Shown here: piece after piece, positions 14,588-22,552 of the stretch
Layout of the letters: every line of letters begins with the position of its first letter
Position numbering within the stretch: position 1 is the stretch's first letter
Made by a program: the position numbers and the translations under genes
Notes under the pieces: model-generated
Databases searched by the model: none
What the model was told of the DNA's origin: nothing
Seen by the model: the letters and a program-made list of their open reading frames with translations, nothing else
From: a virus
IMG/VR virus record: IMGVR_UViG_3300028559_000098
Location: 1 to 37,276 of that record
DNA: 37,276 bases
Strand: one strand, 5' to 3'

Positions 14588-14622
14588 AAGGTTTCATATT
14601 GCGCAAACTTTTTTAAAAAAAA

Positions 14623-15120
14623 TTATTTGGGCAACTCTTCCACCACTTCCAAATCAATCTCAAGTTCCCCGGTTTCCGGCTCATGGAAGGTGCTCCAATC
14701 TTTCTTGAATGCGCTATTGTCAATTGCAGTGGTTCTGAAACCGATGCTGAAAACCCGTGGGTATTCAAATCGGTCATCATAATTGAAGGTTTTACGTTCA
14801 ATTGGTGTAAACCCTTCGATTTGCAAACCATGTAGCCACCCTGTCAGCTCGTCAATGGTCTCCAATCGGTTGTAAACCGTCTCATGCTCTCGAATGGCTA
14901 CCAAGAGCCGAAAAGTAATTTCGGCCTGCTGCTGCTTGAGGCCGCCACCGCTCGACTTATACTCAACATCCCCCAAGTCGAACATAACCGAAAAAGCACC
15001 CTTTGCATTCTTAGGGTTTTCGGGCAATTTGCCTTCAAAGAAGTAGAGCCGCCACCGTTTGGAGCTTTTGTCAATGATTTGGTTTTGGAGGCCTTCGTAA
15101 AGTTTGGCTATCAGGTACAT
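14623..15120 (-). CDS. Neck / tail-terminator-like protein
   Basis: The product is 165 aa. It begins MYLIAKLYEGLQNQI and has an alpha/beta pattern with AEITFRLLVAIREHE, then a YNRLETIDELTGWLHGLQ helix and FNYDDRFEYPRVFSIGFRT. The small alpha/beta shape, and its place after the Mu G-like gene (4-nt gap), suggest a head-tail joining or tail-terminator protein (gp37-like slot). The C-terminus is acidic (ELEIDLEVVEELPK). No firm family match. Confidence 0.55.
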   Translation of the reverse strand: MYLIAKLYEGLQNQIIDKSSKRWRLYFFEGKLPENPKNAKGAFSVMFDLGDVEYKSSGGGLKQQQAEITFRLLVAIREHETVYNRLETIDELTGWLHGLQIEGFTPIERKTFNYDDRFEYPRVFSIGFRTTAIDNSAFKKDWSTFHEPETGELEIDLEVVEELPK

Positions 15121-15124
15121 GATG

Positions 15125-15610
15125 TTAGATTTTTAAGGCTTTCAGCACTTCAAAGCTAATCTTTTTGCGTAATGCTTTTGTCAGGTTTTGTGAGTGGCCT
15201 ACAAATTTACGCTTAGGCATTTTGCCGCTTCCACGTCCAAGTTTGCCGCCTTCGTTGTGTATTCGGGCGTAAGGCAAGTCTGAGCCAATGATGGCCAGAC
15301 CGGGTTTGGTGTCGAGAACACGGACGCTTGACCGCAAATCACCGCCCCCTACCAGGGTGGCTCTTGTACGGTCGGCACGGCTAAACCCTTTGTTGGTATA
15401 CACCTTCCTTTCCTTGCCAGACTTCGAAACCTTTGTTTCAAACTCCTTTCGCTTTGGCAGCTTCCACATTTCGACACGAGCATCTTCAAAGCCTCCCAGG
15501 CGGAAACCTTTGCGAAAGTGGCGCACAGCATCGTTGCCGATACGCTTAGGCAGGGTCGTTTGCAGCCGCTTCATGGCTGCTATTTTGGCTTTCAGGTTTA
15601 GCTTTTTCAT
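15125..15610 (-). CDS. Virion morphogenesis / tail completion protein (Mu gpG-like)
   Basis: The product is 161 aa and very basic. It contains the family signature IIGSDLPYARIHNEGG (about 107-122) followed by KMPKRKFVGHS (about 129-139), as in Mu gpG, P2 gpS and HK97-gp10-type completion proteins ('YA.ihn.GG...mPaRpFlg'). Its 5' end overlaps the upstream small membrane gene by 65 nt. An internal ATG at 15574 would reduce that to 29 nt. It acts at the head-tail interface. Confidence 0.8.
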   Translation of the reverse strand: MKKLNLKAKIAAMKRLQTTLPKRIGNDAVRHFRKGFRLGGFEDARVEMWKLPKRKEFETKVSKSGKERKVYTNKGFSRADRTRATLVGGGDLRSSVRVLDTKPGLAIIGSDLPYARIHNEGGKLGRGSGKMPKRKFVGHSQNLTKALRKKISFEVLKALKI

Positions 15611-15782
15611 TGTTCAAATGGTCGAATATCTTTTTGAGATGGGCGTTGGTTTGCTTTAATTCATTGTGAATGTCCCGTATTTTAAAATACCACAAAACGA
15701 TTTCACGAATGATGAGAAGTGCAACTCCTAATATGAAAATACCAAACAACAGGTACTTCATATTGATTCCTTGTTCGTACAT
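15546..15782 (-). CDS. Small single-pass membrane protein, candidate immunity factor
   Basis: The product is 78 aa. A hydrophobic helix (KYLLFGIFILGVALLIIREIVLWYF, residues 9-33) is followed by a charged, probably cytoplasmic helix (NELKQTNAHLKKIFDHLNNE). The DNA is about 33-35% G+C by hand count over 15661-15780, like the toxin-like end of the portal gene and unlike the flanking head genes. It is the second gene after that domain, 2 nt beyond the 58-aa gene stop. It could be an immunity protein or a superinfection factor. No family recognised. Confidence 0.6.
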   Translation of the reverse strand: MYEQGINMKYLLFGIFILGVALLIIREIVLWYFKIRDIHNELKQTNAHLKKIFDHLNNEKAKPESQNSSHEAAANDPA

Positions 15783-15784
15783 AA

Positions 15785-15961
15785 TTATTGGGTTTTTAAG
15801 TACCTTGATTCAATATCTCGAAATGGCATTGGGTTCATAAATTCACCATCTGCATTTAACCTATCTGGGCCGCACCTATTTCCGGCCTTCATGGTCAATA
15901 CAGACACGTAAGCATCGGGGTTTTTAGCAACATCGCTAATTTTCAAAGACTTTCTTTTCAT
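15785..15961 (-). CDS. 58-aa soluble protein directly after the portal fusion, candidate immunity protein
   Basis: The ATG at 15961 overlaps the portal-fusion stop by 4 nt (ATGA), so it is translationally coupled; an ATG at 15970 is also possible. The product is KRKSLKISDVAKNPDAYVSV, then GPDRLNADGEFMNPMPFRDIE. It has no membrane segment. The gene immediately after a polymorphic toxin domain is usually its immunity gene, which is the reason for the proposal; the sequence itself is not recognised. Confidence 0.55.
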   Translation of the reverse strand: MKRKSLKISDVAKNPDAYVSVLTMKAGNRCGPDRLNADGEFMNPMPFRDIESRYLKTQ

Positions 15962-18732
15962 TTTATCCATCCCAGATTTCTTAGTGAAAGTTCAAATTTA
16001 GGCACAATTTTTTGAAACTCAGTAGGGTTCCATTGTTCAAACTCTGCCAAAGTACCCTTATACGATTCACTTATCAATCGGTTTCGATAATCTAAACCAG
16101 ACCTATGCAAAATAAATTGATGGTAAGCCCTTGCAAATATTTCAGCAGGGTCTAATAAATAGTTAATGCTTTCTAAAATAGCAGAGTTTCGAGGGTTTGA
16201 TGAAAATACTCCATGTAGTTTAATTAGCTTCTTAATTGGAGTTGTAGGAATCAAATCGTTTCTAACCAAATCAAACAATGGATTATCACTTGAGTAAGTC
16301 CCAAAAGTTTTAAATTCAGTGGAAGCTGCATCTAAAAGGTGTCCGACTTCGTGCAAAATAGTATCAATTGTCGGTACAATTCCTTTACTCAAATTTATTT
16401 TAACAGGCCTTATTTCTGGAAAATTAACATTAAAATAGCCTAACTCACCTTTCATATCACTTTCAAAAGTAATTGGTAATTCTGGAATTACCCCGTCACC
16501 ATGAATTTGGTCAATGAGTTTTAATGAGTATTCAACACGGTCTTTTATTTCTGGAGACTTTATGTTAAATGATGCTGAAACTGGTGTCCCATTGGGCGTA
16601 ATTCCAGTAACTTTTGGCAATTCAAACTCCGGCTCTGGCAAGGGTAGCCCAAAATTGTCTTTCGCCCAATCCCTGTCAACATCTTCGATTTTAAAGTACG
16701 GGTGCGCCTGGTCAAACACCATGCGCTTCTTTCCAGGGTTGAACTGAAAGGCTTTTGGCTGGTCGCTTTCGGGCAAGTCTTTGAACCCACTCATGTCGCT
16801 TTCAGGTTCGTCATCAGACTCCAGTTGCTCAACATCGCACCGGCAACCCCAACCGTTCTTTGGCATGTACCTATCCCAAAACGGGTCATCCACCGGGCGA
16901 ACGATCCCGTCAAGCCTGCGGTGTGTTTCCCGGACATTCGCATCGCCAACAGTCACGTACTTGAGTAAGGGGAATAGCTCCTTATTGGCCTCAATGTCCA
17001 CCCATAGGCTTGCCATTCGAGCCTGTCCGGTGGCCGCTTGATATTCGGCTTTCAAGTAGCGTTGGTTGTAGTCTTTGGCCAATATGAGTGCATCACGGCG
17101 GTACTCATTCCAGGTCTTCACCCGCCCATCAGGCGTTTTCAAAAGCGAATTGTAAGCCTGTCGTTGTTGGTAAGTCTTTGCAGCCGAAAATATGTAAGTG
17201 TTGGCCTTTAGGGCTTCAATCATGCCCCTGTTTGGAGTGCCCCAATCAAACTTTATTGGTTGCCCGCCAAAGCCTTGTGCAACGCCCTGGAATAGGTAGT
17301 TGGCTGTCTGGAAATACAGGTCATCAGGCAACTTGTTTCGCAAATAATTGCCTTGAAAAAACCTTTCCAGCACTCTTTCTAAATACTCATCATCGAATAT
17401 GGTCAGTTGCTCCGAATTGGTCGCTTCACCACACCCGCAACCTTTGTGAGCGTAAGCGGATCCGGCTGCTTTGAATACGTTGGCTGCTTTATGAATAGAA
17501 AGCTGCGGCGTAGTTGGTTGCCCCTTCTCTGCCGCTTGGAGTTGGGGCGGTGTCTTTGGGGGCGGTGGTGCCTCAACCACTGGAACACCATACTTTTTGT
17601 CAATGTACTCAGGTGGCAGCCGGTACCCGTTGCGCAAAAGCATGTCATCAACTTCTTTTTGTTGCATTAAGGTAAGCAGATCATCTTGCTCCCATTCGAA
17701 TATGCATCCATCTGGAATGACTCTGAGCTTTGCCAGGCGTGGCAAAAGCTGGCTATTTACCACGTGTTTAATCCAGCGCAAATCGGCACTGGTAATGTTG
17801 TTGCTTACCCGCTCATGCACCTCCGCCTGGCTGCGACTGCTACCATCATCGGTGGTCATGGTTTGCCCTACTACCAGCTTGCTCAACTCCCTGTTTCGGG
17901 CGTTGATTTGTTCCATGAACACTTGATAGTTGGAGGTTGACCCACTGGCATTGTGCAATTGAAAGTCTTCGCTTTTGTCGAGCACCAATACGCCTGCTGG
18001 CCCCATGCTGGCAAGGTCATCACTCATCTTTTCCTTGTCGCCACTGCCTTGTGTTGCGTCTATTTTGGCAACCCGAATAGGAACGCCAAACACCATGGCA
18101 TATTCGTCCCATGAGGTGAATACAAACTTTTTAGATAGCACGTGAAACCCGGCTTTTGCCAAAAATCCAAGGTCATCTGGCTGTTTGACCAACACGTACC
18201 AGTCTTTATACATGTCAGAATTTAGGTCTATGCCAGAAACCACGTAAGGGTTTGGTAAGTATTGTTCGCTTACAGGCTCCACCAGGTGTCGTTCGTAATT
18301 GCGAACGTCAACAATCTGGTTCTTTTCCACGCCTGTCAAGCCAATGAGTGAGTAGCCAAAGGCTTGCGCCTCCCAGGCATATTCGAGAAACTTGTAAAAC
18401 CAATAATGGTCAAGGTTCTTTGTCAAATCCTGACTGCCTTTGAATAGCGTGTATTTTCGGCTCAAAATGTTGGCTTTGCGCTGGTCCATGAGAGCCGTGA
18501 GGTGAGCATCGAGTATCAGGTCATTGTAAGTCCGTATCAGCTCTACCCTCACTGGTAAATAACCTTCTTCAGCACGCCTGATAGCGTCTCTGAGTTTGGC
18601 AATGTCTTGCCTTTGCCTGGCAAGCTGACGGTTGAAGTAAGCCGTAATTGCCGAAAGGTCGGGTGCCCTGTTTTTGGCCGGTGGTTGAGCCGGTGCCTGA
18701 ATGTCAGCAAGCAAATAGTTTTTTTCGTTCAT
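15958..18732 (-). CDS. Portal protein fused to Mu F-like head protein and C-terminal zinc metallopeptidase
   Basis: The product is 924 aa from the ATG at 18732, which shares one base with the previous stop (TAATG); a TTG at 18738 would add two residues. Residues about 20-383 are a Mu gp29/DUF935-type portal. Residues 385-410 are a Pro/Gln linker and 430-438 a Cys-rich GCGCG stretch. Residues about 440-640 are the Mu F/SPP1 gp7 domain ending in RYMPKNGWGCRCDVEQL. Residues about 713-924 carry a zincin site, LHEVGH (794-798) with a downstream PAEIFARAYHQF (Glu864), like ATLF/M34-type toxins. G+C falls from about 50% to about 30% where the last domain begins (near 16600). The portal and MuF parts build the head vertex; the peptidase may be delivered with DNA. 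The toxin role is inferred. Confidence 0.85.
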   Translation of the reverse strand: MNEKNYLLADIQAPAQPPAKNRAPDLSAITAYFNRQLARQRQDIAKLRDAIRRAEEGYLPVRVELIRTYNDLILDAHLTALMDQRKANILSRKYTLFKGSQDLTKNLDHYWFYKFLEYAWEAQAFGYSLIGLTGVEKNQIVDVRNYERHLVEPVSEQYLPNPYVVSGIDLNSDMYKDWYVLVKQPDDLGFLAKAGFHVLSKKFVFTSWDEYAMVFGVPIRVAKIDATQGSGDKEKMSDDLASMGPAGVLVLDKSEDFQLHNASGSTSNYQVFMEQINARNRELSKLVVGQTMTTDDGSSRSQAEVHERVSNNITSADLRWIKHVVNSQLLPRLAKLRVIPDGCIFEWEQDDLLTLMQQKEVDDMLLRNGYRLPPEYIDKKYGVPVVEAPPPPKTPPQLQAAEKGQPTTPQLSIHKAANVFKAAGSAYAHKGCGCGEATNSEQLTIFDDEYLERVLERFFQGNYLRNKLPDDLYFQTANYLFQGVAQGFGGQPIKFDWGTPNRGMIEALKANTYIFSAAKTYQQRQAYNSLLKTPDGRVKTWNEYRRDALILAKDYNQRYLKAEYQAATGQARMASLWVDIEANKELFPLLKYVTVGDANVRETHRRLDGIVRPVDDPFWDRYMPKNGWGCRCDVEQLESDDEPESDMSGFKDLPESDQPKAFQFNPGKKRMVFDQAHPYFKIEDVDRDWAKDNFGLPLPEPEFELPKVTGITPNGTPVSASFNIKSPEIKDRVEYSLKLIDQIHGDGVIPELPITFESDMKGELGYFNVNFPEIRPVKINLSKGIVPTIDTILHEVGHLLDAASTEFKTFGTYSSDNPLFDLVRNDLIPTTPIKKLIKLHGVFSSNPRNSAILESINYLLDPAEIFARAYHQFILHRSGLDYRNRLISESYKGTLAEFEQWNPTEFQKIVPKFELSLRNLGWIK

Positions 18733-19421
18733 TACCAATCGTTTTTAGGCTTAAAGCCTGATTTGATAGCCCAACGATTTGTTGGTCTTGGTTCGTATTC
18801 AATTCGTGGAAGGCCAATATCGAGTTTACCGCTTGCTATCGCTTTAAGGGCTTTGCAAGCGTCATCATACCGCTTGACCCGAATGTCAGGAACTTGCCCA
18901 ACACGTGCCATGAGGTGGTAAACCACTACGTCCACCATGAGCATGACAAAGAAGGGGTTTTGGGTATCTTCTTCTTTCCAGACTTCAGGGTTTTGGTCAG
19001 GAAGTTGGTTAGTATTGTCAGAAAGTGCCATAAACAGGTGGTCGGTGTGGCCAACTTCTTCCCAATAGATAGGGGCTTGTTTGGGGCCTTTGCCCGGTGG
19101 TACCGGTTTTAAGGCTATGTAGGTAAACACCATGGTAGAGCATAATTCGCCGGTGTCATATTCGTTTTCAGGGTCGTATTCGTCGGCACTGGTTTCTACA
19201 TACTGACCTTCTTTAAATTCGGTAGTAGCGTCCCATTCGTATATTGGTCTGAAATAATCGGTTATGTCGTATTGAACCTGAAGGTGAGCCTTAATTTCTT
19301 CCAAAGCGGCTTTTTCGGCCAATGTTATTAGCGAACTGTCACCATCTACAACGGTAGTCAGTTCGTGTTGCTCAATAATCCGGCGGTAATCTTGCCGGGC
19401 AATAAAGTGGTACTTTGCCAT
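18732..19421 (-). CDS. Head-tail connector protein (Mu gp36/DUF1320-like)
   Basis: The product is 229 aa. The C-terminus shows the gp36-like pattern VVVYHLMARVGQVPDIRVKR followed by DDACKALKAIASGKLDIGLP, a helical connector domain. The N-terminus (DYRRIIEQHELTTVV) also fits. Between them lies an acidic, aromatic insert (about residues 70-150) that makes it longer than the usual 130-150 aa. In Mu the equivalent gene lies after the capsid gene; here it precedes the portal. The single TTGTTACAA dyad sits 57 nt upstream of its start. Confidence 0.7.
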   Translation of the reverse strand: MAKYHFIARQDYRRIIEQHELTTVVDGDSSLITLAEKAALEEIKAHLQVQYDITDYFRPIYEWDATTEFKEGQYVETSADEYDPENEYDTGELCSTMVFTYIALKPVPPGKGPKQAPIYWEEVGHTDHLFMALSDNTNQLPDQNPEVWKEEDTQNPFFVMLMVDVVVYHLMARVGQVPDIRVKRYDDACKALKAIASGKLDIGLPRIEYEPRPTNRWAIKSGFKPKNDW

Positions 19422-19477
19422 AGTATTGGGGGTTGGTTTATGGCAAAATTGGAGGGTTGAAGGCTTGTATTGGTGCC

Positions 19478-19488
19478 TTTGTTACAAA
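19478..19488. promoter_or_regulatory. Perfect 11-bp dyad TTTGTTACAAA
   Basis: It lies in the 82-bp gap between the TerL stop and the gp36-like start. It has the same core as the tandem repeats at 13609-13645. It may be a regulator site, though an isolated 11-bp palindrome is weak evidence. Confidence 0.3.
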
Positions 19489-19503
19489 TATTCAGTTTTC
19501 CGG

Positions 19504-21018
19504 TCAATATCTTAGGCCTGGATAAACTTTGTCAGGTTTTACAACGCTTACTTTTTTGGGCCCGTTCATGTATTCGGCAAACTCTTTGGAAAAGGCAAGG
19601 CAAAGGAAATAGTCATCAGCATCGCTGCAATGGCCATACTTCTCATACGATGCTTTTGATTCAGGGTCGGTAACCTTTTCTTTTAACTTGGTACCGTCGC
19701 TAGCTTCTTTTAGGTAGGTGTAATCGTTTATGCCATTCACACAAGTTTCATTGAAGTAAACCTCAATGAGCTGGTAAGGGTCGGGTGTGTTGGTTCGTTC
19801 GTGTATGGTGTTTATCCAGTTCACACGCATGACCACGGGTGGAGCTTTGCTGTCAACCTTGAGAATTGGTTTAAAGTCAGCCAATTCACGCATCAGGATG
19901 GTGTAATCGTTTTGGCCTTTTTCACTTCGAGTGTCTTCGCTTTTGCCCGCCGGGTCGCCTGTGATTATCAAGCCTGCTTTGTGGCCTTTGCTTTGCAACC
20001 ACGCTTTCAACTGACTGGCAACTTTGGGGGTTGAATTGTTTGGGTTTTTCGGGCAAACCTCATGCACGTTCATAACCTTGCGAACGCCGTTTGGCAAGGT
20101 TTCAATCTGCCAAAGTCGGCAAGTCATGTAAGGGTTCACATTGAAGTCGAAAGAAGCGAATACGGGCAAATCAGGGTTGTATGGGTACTTGCCAACCTGC
20201 CTTTGGCGTGAATAGCCTTTGTAAATTTCGCCACCTGCTTTACTGAATGGGTTGCCATAGATCAGCATTTCTTGCAACCCGGCGTGAAGGTTGCTCATTT
20301 GGTTGGGAATGTAGTCGGGTGGTAGGTTGTGGTTGTTGTGGAAAGTGCTGGAAATGGTCACAAACTTATTTCCGACTGCCTTTTTGAAGTATGTTTCACC
20401 ACTGTGGATGGTGGCGTTTATTTCGTCAACATACTTGTCCAGGTTGAACCATTCGTTTATCCAGGGCACCTTGGCGGGGCTGGTGAAAATGTAAAGCGGG
20501 TTAAATGGCATAGCTTGACCCCTGAGCCTGCCTACAATCACTTCTTTTACCGCTTGTTCTTTGGTGTCCTTGGTTTCGTCAAGGATAGCCCAATCAATTT
20601 CGATTCCGTCAAGGGCTTTGTAATTTTCCAAGGAACCGACATAGACAACGGCTCCCCAGGCGAACGAAATAATGTTGTGGTAATCTTTGAATGCATGATG
20701 CTCCACGTCCCAGTGAGCCGGTGGCCGCTTGCCAATGGTGTAGTGGCCTTCGCCGGTACGGTCGTTCCACTCTTTCACCTGGAACCAGTCACGCCAAACC
20801 TGCATAATTCGATTTAGGGTCGAGCGGTTCAACTGTTCATGGGTGTTTGCTGCAATCAGGCCAACTGAGCGGGTATAGGTCGAAATCAGTGAGTAGCTGA
20901 CTATGCCCGCACAATGGGTTTTACCGCCACCCTGACCTGCCATGAACAGGTTGACAGGGTAGGAGCTGAATATAATGTCCTTTTGCGGCTCACTACAACG
21001 TTCAATTGGGTTGTTCAT
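19504..21018 (-). CDS. terL: Terminase large subunit
   Basis: The product is 504 aa, the usual length. The ATPase domain has Walker A GQGGGKT (28-34) and Walker B AILDETKD with Asp147/Glu148. The RNase H-like nuclease domain has FASFDFNVNP (Asp291), ITGDPAGKS (Asp355) and SDADDYF (Asp467-Asp469). It translocates DNA into the prohead and cuts the concatemer. It overlaps the TerS stop by 4 nt. The circularly permuted contig ends would fit headful packaging, but the packaging type cannot be read from sequence alone. Confidence 0.95.
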   Translation of the reverse strand: MNNPIERCSEPQKDIIFSSYPVNLFMAGQGGGKTHCAGIVSYSLISTYTRSVGLIAANTHEQLNRSTLNRIMQVWRDWFQVKEWNDRTGEGHYTIGKRPPAHWDVEHHAFKDYHNIISFAWGAVVYVGSLENYKALDGIEIDWAILDETKDTKEQAVKEVIVGRLRGQAMPFNPLYIFTSPAKVPWINEWFNLDKYVDEINATIHSGETYFKKAVGNKFVTISSTFHNNHNLPPDYIPNQMSNLHAGLQEMLIYGNPFSKAGGEIYKGYSRQRQVGKYPYNPDLPVFASFDFNVNPYMTCRLWQIETLPNGVRKVMNVHEVCPKNPNNSTPKVASQLKAWLQSKGHKAGLIITGDPAGKSEDTRSEKGQNDYTILMRELADFKPILKVDSKAPPVVMRVNWINTIHERTNTPDPYQLIEVYFNETCVNGINDYTYLKEASDGTKLKEKVTDPESKASYEKYGHCSDADDYFLCLAFSKEFAEYMNGPKKVSVVKPDKVYPGLRY

Positions 21019-21575
21019 GGTTCAATCGGTGTTATGTCAATGGTTCGACTGGTAAAAGTGTTGCTATCTCTGTTGATGTTGAGCACCACCGGCGGTTGCA
21101 CGTTCACCACGGTGGGCGGCTTTTGGTTATTGTCTTTCTCGAAAAGTCCTAAGTGCCTGGATAGGGCATCAAGTGCTGAAATCTTCGAAACAAGCTTCAC
21201 TGTGACGCTTTCGCCATATTTTCCTTGTCTCACTGATATCGATTCAATCAACTTGCCCATCTTTTTGGGAATGTCGGCAACAGACTTGAATACAAACGAT
21301 GTTTCACCTGATTCAAGCAATTCTAGGAAGTTCGAAAATGCAATGTCTTTGTATTCAGTAATTACATTTTCAGCCTTCACACCAGCTTTTTCGGCTAAAG
21401 ACTTCTCTTTTAAAGTCATCAGTTTGGCCACTTCAACATTCCTCAACAGCCTTTCACCTTGAGAATAGGCCGTTTTTTTACTGTATCCAGACCTGATAGC
21501 GGCTTGGGTTGCATTGCGATCTTTGACGTATTCACGGCAAAAGGCAAGCTGTTTGGCTGTCAGTTTAGCACTCAT
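21015..21575 (-). CDS. terS: Terminase small subunit
   Basis: The product is 186 aa. The N-terminus LTAKQLAFCREYVKDRNATQAAIRSGYSKKTAYSQGERLL carries the terminase_2 helix-turn-helix (about residues 5-45), with the typical 'k..F..eYl.d.NatqAAirAGYs' pattern. The middle is helical for oligomerisation. The C-terminus is Pro/Val-rich. It recognises the packaging site and stimulates TerL, with which it overlaps by 4 nt. Confidence 0.92.
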   Translation of the reverse strand: MSAKLTAKQLAFCREYVKDRNATQAAIRSGYSKKTAYSQGERLLRNVEVAKLMTLKEKSLAEKAGVKAENVITEYKDIAFSNFLELLESGETSFVFKSVADIPKKMGKLIESISVRQGKYGESVTVKLVSKISALDALSRHLGLFEKDNNQKPPTVVNVQPPVVLNINRDSNTFTSRTIDITPIEP

Positions 21576-21825
21576 GGAGGGCGGTAAGTAGTTTTTGTTC
21601 GATTGTTTTCAGTTCAAAGATACGCTGGTAGCAGTAGGTTTCAAACCCGGCTTGCAGGTTTGGTGGTAGGTCTGAGGCGTGTTTTTCGGTTTGGGTGGCC
21701 AAAAGGTGGTTTGCTTTGATTTCACGCCTCACATGCGCCAATTTGAGTTTGGTTATGGTTTCTACGATTTGCCGTGGTATGTTGGCTTCGAAATTGTCGG
21801 ATTTGAGTTGGCTTAGTTTGTCCAT
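21565..21825 (-). CDS. Small hypothetical protein upstream of terS
   Basis: The product is 86 aa, largely helical and charged (IVETITKLKLAHVRREIKAN, then FETYCYQRIFELKTIEQKLL). It overlaps the VRR nuclease stop by 13 nt and the TerS start by 11 nt, so it is firmly within the operon. It could be a small regulator or packaging helper. No family recognised. Confidence 0.6.
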   Translation of the reverse strand: MDKLSQLKSDNFEANIPRQIVETITKLKLAHVRREIKANHLLATQTEKHASDLPPNLQAGFETYCYQRIFELKTIEQKLLTALHEC

Positions 21826-22253
21826 GATTGTCGAAAGTAAACTTCGATGTATTGTTGAAATTCGAGCAAGCTGGTAACGGTAACTACCTTGTAACCGACC
21901 GATTCGAGAGCTGACATGACTTTGGCTTGGTTGGCAGACAAATAACCGTTTGGCTCTTTCACCTCGATGTATAGGCCGTGGTATAGGTCGTTTGGTACGG
22001 CAATGGTTAAGTCTGGTACGCCAGATTTGAGGCCTAAGCCTTTGGCAATGGATGCACGGTGTGTAGAGCGTCGGCCTTCGTTATCGTTCTTCCACATGAG
22101 GTTTCGGTACTGTGGGAATTGTTTGTTGAACCACATGACGCATTCTTGCTGGATTTTGGCCTCAGATTTGGGCAATTCAGGTTGGTTTTTAATAGTCTTG
22201 TTGTTTGGTTGGTTTTTGAATTGAAGTTTTGAAAGTTTGTGAAAGGCATACAT
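21813..22253 (-). CDS. VRR-NUC domain nuclease
   Basis: The product is 146 aa from the ATG at 22253, the first start with a sensible N-terminus; the frame extends further upstream through AT-rich noncoding-looking DNA. It has the VRR-NUC (PD-(D/E)xK) pattern EAKIQQECVMWFNKQFP, then SGVPDLTIAVP (Asp), LYIEVKEPNGYLSANQAKV (E-x-K) and a GYKVVTVTSLLEF helix. Such phage nucleases are thought to act on branched or Holliday-like DNA, often next to replication genes or terminase, as here. Confidence 0.85.
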   Translation of the reverse strand: MYAFHKLSKLQFKNQPNNKTIKNQPELPKSEAKIQQECVMWFNKQFPQYRNLMWKNDNEGRRSTHRASIAKGLGLKSGVPDLTIAVPNDLYHGLYIEVKEPNGYLSANQAKVMSALESVGYKVVTVTSLLEFQQYIEVYFRQSWTN

Positions 22254-22552
22254 TGTGTTTCTATGTATTGTCTTTGTAATGATTTGAAATTCAGTGTTTT
22301 GAAAAGTTGAAGGCACACTTCCACACATTGAACCCCTATTTCTGCTTATATTATTCATATTTGTATTATTCCTATATTCTCTTATATTAGAATAGTACAA
22401 ATAACATGAGTTAAAAGAGCAATAGGAACCCAATGTATGCCCCGACCTTTCAAAATGGTAGTTCATTGTCTGATTCTGAGAAAGTTAGACCATCATTTTC
22501 AGACCCTCCAATGTATGCCCCAATGTATGCCTTTGAGCCTTCAATGTGTGCC
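22242..22552. other. Iteron cluster with AT-rich tract, candidate replication origin
   Basis: CAATGTATGCC occurs on plus at 22431-22441, 22509-22519 and 22521-22531, with CAATGTGTGCC at 22542-22552. An inverted exact copy lies at 22245-22255 and a partial inverted copy at 22321-22330. An 11-mer is expected about 0.02 times in this window. Between the copies, 22341-22410 is about 21% G+C (15 of 70 by hand count), suitable for unwinding. The cluster spans the 3' end of the replicative ATPase gene and the gap before the nuclease gene. The gap itself (22254-22449) holds no gene. Confidence 0.55.

Noticed and set aside
22254-22466. Longer N-terminus for the VRR nuclease starting at 22466
   Set aside because: The extra 71 residues (Cys/Tyr/Asn-rich) come from AT-rich iteron DNA and overlap the ATPase gene end. 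The ATG at 22253 gives the compact domain.
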